Shown here piece after piece: positions 18,963 through 26,336 of a stretch of DNA of 41,053 nucleotides. The stretch covers positions 1-41,053 of the forward strand of contig CAMCYN010000008.1 in assembly GCA_945883955.1 (NCBI GenBank), read 5' to 3'. The notes under the pieces were generated by a model that saw only the letters and a list, made by a program, of their open reading frames with translations, was not told where the DNA came from and did no database searches. A program made the translations under genes and the position numbers. Source of the DNA: Akkermansia muciniphila (GTDB taxonomy: Bacteria > Verrucomicrobiota > Verrucomicrobiia > Chthoniobacterales > Chthoniobacteraceae). Each line of letters starts with the position of its first letter. The first letter of the stretch is position 1.

Positions 18963-20306
18963 ATGAAAACAAACTCTCCCAGATCCAGACATCAGCGCGC
19001 CCCAACAAGAGCGCCGACGACCGGAAAGAAGTGGATTCAGCCGGAAACAGCGCCTCGAGCGGAAACTGGTTCTCTCAATAAGACGGTTCAGCTTGATAAG
19101 ACGGTCCAGCTGCAGAAGACCGTTCAGCTGAAAAGGACCATCCTGTTGCAGCGGACCGTGCTGTTGAAGGCCGTGCAGGCGGGGGTGACAAAGGGAACCA
19201 GACCGCACGTGGTTTGGTGGAAGCGTTGGATTGAGAGCGGAGGCAGCGCCTTGATGTTCAGCATCGCTGTCCATGCGGTCATCGTATTGGTGGCGGGGGT
19301 TTGGGTAGTGAAATCGGTTCAGGCCAAACGCAAGTTGACCTTTAGCGGGGCGCCTCCGTCCTCGGGTGCGAGAGGCCAGCAACTGGAGTATCGAGTTCAA
19401 AACGCCAAAAGGGCTCAGAGTATGAGCGCGCCCGCGCCCACCAACCGCCTCACCACAACGGCGGTAAACACCAAGGTGGCCCTTCCCGAGATCGCCACAT
19501 TTAGTCCGAGTTCCTCAATGCCGAGCAAGATAGCCGGGATTGGCGGTGCCGGACTTTCCTTCAGTTCGGGCCAGAACAAAGGCGCCATGAGTGCCCCGCC
19601 CATGGGGGGGAGCGGCCTGACCGCGTTCGGCTTCAAAGGAGGATTCGGACTGGGACTGATCGGCACCTTTTACGACCTGAAACAAACTTCGGCAAAAGAA
19701 CCACTCAACTCCCCCGCTCAAGCCGTCGACGATCTCAAGAATTTCATTAAAAATTGGGATCCCGCAATCCTGGCAAAATACTACCGGGCCAGACAGGAAC
19801 TCTCCACGCAGCGCATCTATTTACCCGAACTCCAGGCCGTGGAAGCCACCCGGGCTTTTGGAGTGGAGAACGACGTCAAGCCGAGCCTGTGGGTGGTGCA
19901 TTATCGCGGAAAAGTCATCGCGCCCAAAACCGGAGTGTTCCGGTTCCGGGGACTGAGTTCGGATTGGATGACAGTTCGCTTTGATAAAAAGAACGCTTTC
20001 GATGGCGGATCAGGAAGTGTGTTCGCGCTGGATCCGGAGGTAAACCAGACCAAAAGCGCCTGGATCAATATGGTTGGAGGCAAAACCTACGACATGGAGA
20101 TTTTGATTGGGAATTATCCCGGTGGAGTTGTTTACGCCAATTTGTTCATTGAGGAAAAAAACCGCGTTTATGACCGGGACGAGTCGGGCGAACCCATTCT
20201 GCAGCTTTTCCAAATTGGAAAACTCGAACCCATGAACCTAGGTCCGGATGCAAAACGCGTTCCGCCCTTCGCCAAAGAACAGCTCATTTTTAAGCTGTCC
20301 CGATAG
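18963..20306 (+). CDS. Membrane protein with hexapeptide repeats, TonB-type SxxxH anchor and PA14-like domain
   Basis: A 447-residue protein. Residues 1-38 are basic and disordered. Residues 39-72 are hexapeptide repeats of pattern x-[KR]-T-[VI]-[QL]-L. A single membrane segment at about 96-116 contains SIAVH (Ser100, His104), the SxxxH pattern that TonB anchors use to engage ExbB/ExbD. A Gly/Ser/Pro-rich linker follows (about 125-225). The C-terminal 190 residues include a stretch resembling a PA14-type beta-barrel: WVVHYRGKVIAPKTGVFRFRG then SSDWMTVRFD. It lacks the PKPEP rod of the TonB-like gene at the window start. It lies 77 bases after the secreted hypothetical gene on the same strand. 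The PA14 and TonB-like readings are pattern-based; function is unknown. Confidence 0.75.
   Translation: MKTNSPRSRHQRAPTRAPTTGKKWIQPETAPRAETGSLNKTVQLDKTVQLQKTVQLKRTILLQRTVLLKAVQAGVTKGTRPHVVWWKRWIESGGSALMFSIAVHAVIVLVAGVWVVKSVQAKRKLTFSGAPPSSGARGQQLEYRVQNAKRAQSMSAPAPTNRLTTTAVNTKVALPEIATFSPSSSMPSKIAGIGGAGLSFSSGQNKGAMSAPPMGGSGLTAFGFKGGFGLGLIGTFYDLKQTSAKEPLNSPAQAVDDLKNFIKNWDPAILAKYYRARQELSTQRIYLPELQAVEATRAFGVENDVKPSLWVVHYRGKVIAPKTGVFRFRGLSSDWMTVRFDKKNAFDGGSGSVFALDPEVNQTKSAWINMVGGKTYDMEILIGNYPGGVVYANLFIEEKNRVYDRDESGEPILQLFQIGKLEPMNLGPDAKRVPPFAKEQLIFKLSR
19077..19178 (+). repeat. 18-bp tandem repeats encoding hexapeptides
   Basis: Five units of 18 bases plus a partial sixth start at 19077, 19095, 19113, 19131, 19149 and 19167. 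They translate as NKTVQL, DKTVQL, QKTVQL, KRTILL, QRTVLL and KAVQ. The first three are closely similar in DNA, while the later ones have drifted but keep the hexamer phase. The repeats lie on the predicted cytoplasmic side of the membrane anchor. Confidence 0.9.
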
Positions 20307-20454
20307 ACAGCACTCCGTTTTCCCGAAGATCCGTCCAGAGATCCACTAACCCAAGTTCCGCAGCCGAAATAGACGCTCTGCTGACAATGAATGACTTGTG
20401 TCCATTTTCATCTGTTTTCCTTTACTACATTTCATAGGAACGTTTGCGGTTCTT

Positions 20455-20483
20455 GCGAAGGAACATGCCGTCATGTTCTTCGC
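20455..20483. terminator. Strong hairpin, possible bidirectional terminator
   Basis: The left arm GCGAAGGAACATG pairs with the right arm CATGTTCTTCGC around a CCGT loop: 12 base pairs with one bulged G at 20460. It sits between convergent genes, the place for a bidirectional terminator. No T-run follows directly on the plus strand, so factor-independent termination is uncertain; it could also be an mRNA 3' stabilizer. Confidence 0.45.
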
Positions 20484-20669
20484 TCTGGGTTTTCCCCACA
20501 AGGGGGGCTTCTCCACTAAGAGCGCACATCCGCCACTTTTTACTCTGGAGATCTCCCGGCTTTTACGGGCGTCTCTCCGTACCTTTTTTGCACGCTGTCA
20601 CCAAACTGCGGAACTCGGGCTAGACCGCGCCGTCATTGACTCGTGCCGCTCCAAACCGGGACAAAACCC

Positions 20670-20728
20670 GACTCGCTCCGACTCGCTCCGACTCGCTCCG
20701 ACTCGCCCCGACTCGCCCCGACTCGCCC
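20670..20728. repeat. Tandem decamer array GACTCGCTCC / GACTCGCCCC
   Basis: Three perfect GACTCGCTCC units are followed by two GACTCGCCCC units and a partial sixth ending in GACTCGCCCTC, all in exact 10-base register. A degenerate copy (GACTCGTGCCGCTCC) precedes the array near 20638. The array ends directly against the ppsA stop. Similar decamers occur at 1000-1043, 6819-6840, 18904-18930 and 33733-33753. Confidence 0.92.
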
Positions 20729-23224
20729 TCAGGGCCCTCGGCCAAGCGTACACTCCGTTTCCAAAACCTTGAGCGTCACGCTCAAAATCGTGTCCGGATT
20801 AACCGAGATACTGTCGATGCCCTGCTCGACCAGAAACTGGGCAAACTCGGGGTAATCACTCGGCGCCTGCCCGCAAATCCCAATCTTGCACCCCACAGCC
20901 CGACACCGCCCGATCACGTCGGCCAGCATCCGCATCACGGCCGCATTCCGTTCATCAAAGAGCGACGCGACAATTTCACTGTCCCGATCCACACCCAGAA
21001 CAAGCTGGGTGAGGTCATTCGAGCCGATGCTGAAACCGTCGAAAATCTTCGCAAACTCCTCCGCCAGGATGACGTTGCTCGGGATTTCGCACATCACATA
21101 AATCTCCAGCCCATCCTCCCCGCGCTTGAGCCCGTGCTTTTCCATCTCCACCTGCACCCTTTGCCCCTCCTCCACCGTGCGACAAAACGGAATCATCAAC
21201 TTCAGGTTCTTTAACCCCATCGTGTCCCGCACCCTTTTTACCGCCCGGCACTCGAGTTCAAAACCCGCCCGGTACCGCGGATGATCGTATCGACTGGCCC
21301 CGCGAAACCCGAGCATGGGATTCTCCTCCACCGGCTCATAGACCTTTCCCCCGATGAGATTGGCATACTCATTACTCTTAAAGTCGCTCAACCGCAGAAT
21401 GACCTCTTTGGGGTAAAAGGCGGCGGCAATCGTGGCGATGCCCTCAGAAAGCTTTTCCACAAAAAACTCCGGCTTATCCGGATACCCGATCGTAAGGCGT
21501 TCAATTTCGGCTTTTACTCCAGGATCTTCGAGCCGATCGAAGTTCAACAACGCCAGCGGATGAATCCGGATATGGTTGCTAATAATAAACTCCATCCGGG
21601 CCAGACCCACCCCGTCATTGGGCAGGAATGAAAACCCAAACGCCTCCTCGGGATTGGCCACAGTCAACATCACACGGGTGCGCGGCCGCCCCAGCTCCCC
21701 CAGGTTGCGCTGCTCCACCTCAAACTCCAAGGCCCCCTCGTACACCACCCCCTCCTCCCCTTCGGCGCAACTGACCGTCACCCACTGTCCGTCCCTCAAG
21801 GTCTCCGTGCCTGTCTCTGTACCCACCACCGCAGGCACCCCTAACTCACGGCTCACAATAGCCGCATGACAGGTTCGGCCACCTCGATTGGTGACGATTG
21901 CCGCCGCCTTCTTCATGATCGGTTGCCAGTCCGGATCGGTCTTTTCAGTCACCAACACCTCTCCCTGCTCAAACTGCCCAATCCCTGACACACTGTGCAA
22001 CACACGCACACGCCCCGTGGCAATCTTGCGCCCCACACTTCGACCCGTCACCAGGGGAGTTCCGCGTTCCCCAGCGCCGCGTGCCTTCAACCGATAAAAT
22101 TCCAGGGCCCGGGGATCCCTGCGCGACTGCACCGTTTCGGGCCGCGCCTGCACAATAAAGAGCTCCCCGCTTAACCCGTCCTTGGCCCATTCCAGATCCA
22201 TAGGCACCGGATGCCCCCGTTTGGCTGAATAATGTTCTTCGACAATACAGCCCCAGCGCGCCAGATCGAGCACCTCGGTCTCACTCAGAGCAAACCTCGC
22301 ACGGTCCTCAGCCGACACCGCCACACTACGCGTGGTATTACCTCCATCCGAATCGTACACCAGCTTGCTCGCCTTGCTGCCCACCACCTTCTGCAACACA
22401 GGACGGTACCCCGACAACAGCGTCGGCTTAAATACGCTGTATTCATCCGGGGTAACCGCCCCCTGGACCAGACTCTCCCCCAGTCCGTAAACGGCGCTGA
22501 TCATCACCACATCCGAAAACCCCGTTTCAGTATCCAGGGTGAACATCACCCCCGAACACGCCAAATCCGAGCGCACCATCCGTTGCACCCCCACACTCAG
22601 AGCGACCTCAAACTGATCAAAACCGTTGTCGACCCGGTAACTGATAGCCCGATCCGTAAACAGGGAGGCAAAACAGCGTTTGCACGTTTCCAGTAACGCC
22701 GCCGTTCCACGAACATTCAGATAGGTCTCCTGCTGGCCGGCGAAACTCGCCGTCGGTAAATCCTCCGCCGTCGCCGAAGAACGGACCGCGACCTCCGGCG
22801 GCGGCCCCTCTGCGCCGCCCAGCTCTCCCCCACCCGAAAGTCGCACATAAGCTTCGCTAATCGCGTCAGCCAGATCCTGCGGAATGGAGGCCTCCAGAAT
22901 CATGCGGCGGACCGCGGCACCCCGCTCGCTCAAATTCACCATGTCGCGGGTATCCAGCCCGGTTAACACCCCTCGAATCCGCTCCTGAAGCCGGCCTTCG
23001 CGGATAAAATACCGGAACGCCTCCGCCGTAATTGCAAACCCGTCCGGCACGCGAACCCCTTTCTCGGCCAACTCACGCACCATTTCGCCAAGGGACGCAT
23101 TTTTCCCGCCCACCAGACCCACGTCCTCTATGGTGATGTCGGAAAAGCGCTTAATAAAATTCATTTGCCGCCCACCCTTACGCAGGGCTGCGATGTCCGG
23201 CTCCATGTTCAAAAAGGGAATCAT
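20729..23224 (-). CDS. ppsA: Phosphoenolpyruvate synthase
   Basis: An 831-residue protein of the PEP synthase/PPDK family. Order of domains: N-terminal ATP-grasp (about 22-365, with VGGKNASLGEM and VAVRSSATAEDLPTASFAGQQ), the swivelling phosphohistidine domain with catalytic His453 in GGRTCHAAIVSRELG, and the C-terminal PEP/pyruvate barrel (LMIPFCRTVEE, FSIGSNDLTQL, and GICGQAPSD with the catalytic Cys). The order ATP-grasp, His, barrel and the length fit PpsA rather than PPDK. It converts pyruvate and ATP to PEP, AMP and phosphate for gluconeogenesis. Start 23224 is supported by GAAGGAGAG about 10 bases upstream; MNFIKRF at 23164 is the alternative that matches the usual family N-terminus. 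It is divergent from the CobW-like gene. Confidence 0.95.
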   Translation of the reverse strand: MIPFLNMEPDIAALRKGGRQMNFIKRFSDITIEDVGLVGGKNASLGEMVRELAEKGVRVPDGFAITAEAFRYFIREGRLQERIRGVLTGLDTRDMVNLSERGAAVRRMILEASIPQDLADAISEAYVRLSGGGELGGAEGPPPEVAVRSSATAEDLPTASFAGQQETYLNVRGTAALLETCKRCFASLFTDRAISYRVDNGFDQFEVALSVGVQRMVRSDLACSGVMFTLDTETGFSDVVMISAVYGLGESLVQGAVTPDEYSVFKPTLLSGYRPVLQKVVGSKASKLVYDSDGGNTTRSVAVSAEDRARFALSETEVLDLARWGCIVEEHYSAKRGHPVPMDLEWAKDGLSGELFIVQARPETVQSRRDPRALEFYRLKARGAGERGTPLVTGRSVGRKIATGRVRVLHSVSGIGQFEQGEVLVTEKTDPDWQPIMKKAAAIVTNRGGRTCHAAIVSRELGVPAVVGTETGTETLRDGQWVTVSCAEGEEGVVYEGALEFEVEQRNLGELGRPRTRVMLTVANPEEAFGFSFLPNDGVGLARMEFIISNHIRIHPLALLNFDRLEDPGVKAEIERLTIGYPDKPEFFVEKLSEGIATIAAAFYPKEVILRLSDFKSNEYANLIGGKVYEPVEENPMLGFRGASRYDHPRYRAGFELECRAVKRVRDTMGLKNLKLMIPFCRTVEEGQRVQVEMEKHGLKRGEDGLEIYVMCEIPSNVILAEEFAKIFDGFSIGSNDLTQLVLGVDRDSEIVASLFDERNAAVMRMLADVIGRCRAVGCKIGICGQAPSDYPEFAQFLVEQGIDSISVNPDTILSVTLKVLETECTLGRGP

Positions 23225-23366
23225 ACGGGTTGCTCTCCTTCACAAAAACTACGGCGCAACCGGTCCGGACGGCCGAGATTGATTTGGAGAAAATGGCCCC
23301 TCCCCAGCCACTCGCTCGAATCGAATCGGCCCCCTCGTTCCTTTGTGTTTCACTGCCCGCCTATCC

Positions 23367-24530
23367 ATGAGCGCTCCCACCCTTCCACCCTCCTCCCACT
23401 CCAAGGCACGCTACATCATGATCGGCGGGTTTCTCGGTGCCGGCAAAACCACCGCCGTCGCCAAACTCGCTCAAAAACTCACCTCCCAAGGTCTCCGCGT
23501 CGGCTTGATTACCAACGACCAGGGCCAGGAACTGGTGGACACCGCCATGCTGCGCTCCAAAGGATTCGCCACCGAAGAAATTCCCGGAGGCTGTTTCTGC
23601 TGCCGGTTTAACTCGCTTGTAGACGCGGCCGACCGCCTCTCAGCCACCAACCGTCCCGATGTCTTTATTGCCGAACCGGTCGGCAGCTGTACGGATCTGG
23701 TCGCCACAGTCACCTACCCGTTACGCCGGATGTACGGCGAGAGTTTTACAATTGCTCCGCTCACCGTCCTCGTGGATCCCATCCGGGCCCTGCGGATCTT
23801 TGGACTCCAGACGGGCGGAAGCTTCTCGTCAAAGGTGATTTATATTTACAAAAAACAGCTCGAAGAAGCCGACCTGATCGTGATCAGCAAATGCGAACTC
23901 ATCGACGCGACCCAGCTCGAACAACTCCGCAGCGCCATCCTCGAGGCCTATCCCCGGAGCGAGGTGCTCGCAATTTCGTCGCGCGAAAACCTCGGCGTGC
24001 AGGAGTGGTTCACGCGCCTTGAAACCGAAGAGCAGTCCGTGCGGAACACCATGGAGATCGATTACGATGTGTATGCCGATGGCGAGGCGTTGCTCGGATG
24101 GTTAAACGCCACAGTGGCCCTGCACGGCAACGAGGAGTTCGACGCCAATTTCCTGCTCAAAACGCTGGCCGAAGAGGTTCAGCGCCGCCTCACCGAACAG
24201 GGCGCGGAGATCGCCCATTTCAAAATGACCTTCAGCCCGGATACGGGTCTGGGAGACATCGCGGTCATCAATCTCGTCCGCAACGACTTTATCCCCGAGC
24301 TCTCGATCCGCCTCGAGCCCCCGGCCACCGGCGGCCAGCTCATCATCAACCTTCGCGGTGAAGCCGCTCCCGAAACCCTCGCCGCCGCCCTCCAGGACGC
24401 GCTTCCTGTGGCCGCCGCGATTGTCCCCGGGCTGAACGCCACTCTGGAGCACCTCGAACAGTTCCGGCCGGGCCGCCCCACCCCGACCCACCGTGATGGC
24501 CCGGCTGCTGTCACCCCCTCCCAAGCGTAA
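23367..24530 (+). CDS. COG0523/CobW-type GTPase (putative metal chaperone)
   Basis: From ATG 23367 the product is 387 residues. Walker A GGFLGAGKTT lies at 20-29 and the family-defining metal-binding motif is GGCFCC at 74-79 (Cys76, Cys78, Cys79). DPIRAL and a VISKCELID stretch stand in for the G4 region. These G3E GTPases insert or deliver metals such as zinc, cobalt or nickel. The C-terminal half (about 230-370) differs from the classical CobW_C domain and has no His-rich tail, so this is a divergent branch whose metal cannot be told. It is divergent from ppsA over a 142-base spacer and converges on arsC with 27 bases between stops. No cobalamin genes are nearby, though a B12-type radical SAM protein lies 18 kb away. 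Confidence 0.85.
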   Translation: MSAPTLPPSSHSKARYIMIGGFLGAGKTTAVAKLAQKLTSQGLRVGLITNDQGQELVDTAMLRSKGFATEEIPGGCFCCRFNSLVDAADRLSATNRPDVFIAEPVGSCTDLVATVTYPLRRMYGESFTIAPLTVLVDPIRALRIFGLQTGGSFSSKVIYIYKKQLEEADLIVISKCELIDATQLEQLRSAILEAYPRSEVLAISSRENLGVQEWFTRLETEEQSVRNTMEIDYDVYADGEALLGWLNATVALHGNEEFDANFLLKTLAEEVQRRLTEQGAEIAHFKMTFSPDTGLGDIAVINLVRNDFIPELSIRLEPPATGGQLIINLRGEAAPETLAAALQDALPVAAAIVPGLNATLEHLEQFRPGRPTPTHRDGPAAVTPSQA

Positions 24531-24557
24531 CCGGCCCGGAGGCCGCGGATCGGCGAC

Positions 24558-25004
24558 CTACACCGCCGGCTTACCCAGTGCCTCCCAATACCCGGCGGCG
24601 TACGCCTCAAATACGAGCCGGATCTGGTCGCGCACCTTCCGGAAGACGCCGAGCACTTCCTCGTCGCTTCCCTCCGCATGGGCCGGGTCTTCAAAACCCC
24701 AGTGATAACGGTTCACCTGACCCGGGAAAATCGGGCACGCCTGATCGGCATTGCCGCACACGGTAATGACCGTCGTCACGCGTCGGGTTAAAAAGTCGTT
24801 CATGTGTTTGGACGTATGCGCGCTGATATCCACGCCAATTTCACGCATTACCTCGATCGCCTTGGGACGTACATAACCGGCAGGCTTTGAGCCGGCGCTG
24901 TAAACTTCGAGAAGGTCCCCGGCAGCGGCGCGCAAAATCCCTTCGGCGAGATGACTGCGGCACGAATTGCCCGTGCAAAGAATGAGAACAACAGGTTTTT
25001 CCAT
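24558..25004 (-). CDS. arsC: Arsenate reductase, low-molecular-weight phosphatase type (thioredoxin-coupled)
   Basis: A 148-residue protein with the phosphatase P-loop CTGNSCRS at 10-17. Cys83 and Cys90 ([11 protein letters not shown]) lie at the spacing of the redox pair in staphylococcal plasmid pI258 ArsC (Cys10, Cys82, Cys89). The general-acid Asp sits in FEDPA at about 106. This identifies the thioredoxin-linked arsenate reductase rather than a plain tyrosine phosphatase. It reduces As(V) to As(III) in the cytoplasm. It is the last gene of a minus-strand set with the DUF6428-like protein (18 bases upstream) and an aquaporin that may let arsenite out. No ArsB, Acr3 or ArsR is seen in the window. 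Confidence 0.93.
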   Translation of the reverse strand: MEKPVVLILCTGNSCRSHLAEGILRAAAGDLLEVYSAGSKPAGYVRPKAIEVMREIGVDISAHTSKHMNDFLTRRVTTVITVCGNADQACPIFPGQVNRYHWGFEDPAHAEGSDEEVLGVFRKVRDQIRLVFEAYAAGYWEALGKPAV

Positions 25005-25022
25005 AAAATCAGAAGGCGCGAA

Positions 25023-25472
25023 TTAACAGCACCCACTTCCAGGAGCACAGCCCTGGGGCTGGGGCAGGCAAATCTCTTTCGCCAGACAATCCGTGTGCAG
25101 GGAGCCGAGCCGGAACAGGACTTGGGTGGGAAGCACCGCCACGTCCACCACAGGGAACTGGGAAATCAGGCCGCCTTCGTATTCCAGCTCCACGTCGAGT
25201 TCAGCCGTTTCGAGCGCCGCCTCAGCCCGGGCCAGAATCAGCGCCAGTTTACCCGCCAAAAGCCGGTGCTCGACATCCTTGTCCACCCAGGACTGGAGCC
25301 GGCACACCGAGGATTTCCGGAGTTGGCCGCCACAGTCCAGGAAGGATTTGTCCACTCGGCCCACTTCGGTGATGTGGGCGTGGGCTGGTATCCGCCCACC
25401 GTCGGGTAGAAGGAAAGCCAGGGTGGCGTCGGGATTGGCGGCAAGCAGGGAGCGAAGTTGGGCAGCGTTCAT
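25023..25472 (-). CDS. DUF6428-like protein with C-terminal cysteine cluster
   Basis: Start taken at ATG 25472-25470 (149 residues, MNAAQLRSLLAANPD); the frame is open upstream but that overlaps the aquaporin gene. Recognizable parts are FLLPDGGRIPAHAHITEVG, a DCGGQLR turn, VCRLQSWV and a Cys-rich ending, CAPGSGCC. The central part resembles DUF6428 proteins that occur beside arsenate reductases. The biochemical role is unknown. The paired C-terminal cysteines, together with the neighbours, suggest thiol binding of metalloid or metal, which is only an inference. It lies 29 bases after the aquaporin stop and 18 bases before arsC, clearly the same operon. Confidence 0.72.
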   Translation of the reverse strand: MNAAQLRSLLAANPDATLAFLLPDGGRIPAHAHITEVGRVDKSFLDCGGQLRKSSVCRLQSWVDKDVEHRLLAGKLALILARAEAALETAELDVELEYEGGLISQFPVVDVAVLPTQVLFRLGSLHTDCLAKEICLPQPQGCAPGSGCC

Positions 25473-25501
25473 AAGGTTAAAACTGAAGGAGGCAGGCGGT
25501 C

Positions 25502-26170
25502 TCACTTCCCGGGAGAAACGGGAGGCCCGGTAAGGAAATGGGCGGCAGGCACGGCCAGAAAAGCTCCCAGGCAAGGAGCGACAAGGTACAACCACAGGTG
25601 CTCGAGATGGCCACTGACAAGAGCCGGTGCAAGCGAGCGTGCCGGGTTCATCGAGGCTCCGCAAACCGGCCCCGCAAACATCGCCTCCAACCCCACCACT
25701 GATCCGATGGCAATGGCGGCAGTAATTCCCTTTTCCTTCGCCCCGACCGAGACCCGCAGGATCACGAGCATCAGGAAAAAGGTCAGCAACGTTTCAAAAA
25801 CAAAACTCTGAAGCAACGTACCCGAGGGCAAGGTTTCTCCCAAGGTCAGGCTCCGGGGAAAGAGAACACGCAAGACCAGGCTAGCGCTCAGCGCCCCGGC
25901 CAATTGTCCGCCGATGTAGGGTAGAATCCTGGAAAACGGGAAACGGCCCGCTGCAGCAAAAGCCAGCGTGACGGCTGGATTCAAATGGGCTCCGGAGACT
26001 TCGCCCAGAGCATAAATCATGGCAAGAACGACGAGCCCAAAGGTTAATGCGATGCCAGAATGCGAAATCACCCCACCTGTCTGCGCATTCACCACCACCG
26101 CCCCGGTGCCGGCGAAAAGAATGGCGAAGGTTCCTAAAAATTCTGCGAAAATGGGTCTCCAACCGATCAT
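25502..26170 (-). CDS. Aquaporin family (MIP) channel, probable arsenite/solute channel
   Basis: Start placed at ATG 26170-26168 (222 residues, MIGWRPIFAEFLGTF). A longer frame from 26209 would run through an inverted repeat better read as an operator. Six membrane segments and both NPA boxes are present: HLNPAVT at 63-69 and SMNPARS at 174-180. The residue after the second NPA is Arg, the usual selectivity-filter arginine. MIP channels pass water or small neutral solutes. In Sinorhizobium an aquaglyceroporin (AqpS) replaces the arsenite pump in an ars operon, allowing As(OH)3 to leave down its gradient. The same role is inferred here because arsC lies in the same operon. Confidence 0.9.
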   Translation of the reverse strand: MIGWRPIFAEFLGTFAILFAGTGAVVVNAQTGGVISHSGIALTFGLVVLAMIYALGEVSGAHLNPAVTLAFAAAGRFPFSRILPYIGGQLAGALSASLVLRVLFPRSLTLGETLPSGTLLQSFVFETLLTFFLMLVILRVSVGAKEKGITAAIAIGSVVGLEAMFAGPVCGASMNPARSLAPALVSGHLEHLWLYLVAPCLGAFLAVPAAHFLTGPPVSPGK

Positions 26171-26183
26171 TATTCCACAATAG

Positions 26184-26207
26184 GTATATTCCCACTTTGG
26201 AATACAC
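26184..26207. promoter_or_regulatory. Inverted-repeat operator before the aquaporin-arsC operon
   Basis: GTATATTCC, six bases (CACTTT), then GGAATACAC: 8 of 9 positions are complementary, and the inner six (TATTCC/GGAATA) are perfect. It lies 13 bases from the aquaporin start and about 130 bases from the divergent SPFH gene. Size and position suit a dimeric repressor such as an ArsR-type regulator, but no regulator gene is in the window. A further TATTCC half-site lies at 26171-26176. Confidence 0.6.
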
Positions 26208-26336
26208 AAGCACTTTCGCTCGCGCTATGCCGTCCCCCTTCGCTTCCCTGGCCGACGGCTCGGCGAGGCCGCAGGACCCGCCTAAACCGATCCTTTCCAA
26301 AGCAGACTCGGAAGCCTATTGCAGCAAGAACACCTT

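Larger units (their letters stand above)
20307..20728. other. 422-base non-coding stretch between convergent genes
   Basis: No credible gene is seen here. Its open frames read through repeat sequence and lack starts with ribosome sites. It holds a strong hairpin (20455-20483), a weaker CCCG/CGGG hairpin near 20557 followed by a T6 run at about 20584, and a decamer array at the right end (20670-20728). It separates the PA14-like gene from ppsA, which end towards each other. Confidence 0.7.

Noticed and set aside
20670-20728. Decamer array considered as a CRISPR array
   Set aside because: Units are 10 bases with no spacers, and no cas genes are present.
20398-20772. Plus-strand frame of 124 codons considered as a gene
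   Set aside because: It reads through the decamer array into ppsA, giving Arg/Pro/Ser-rich repeats, with no ribosome site or recognizable domain.
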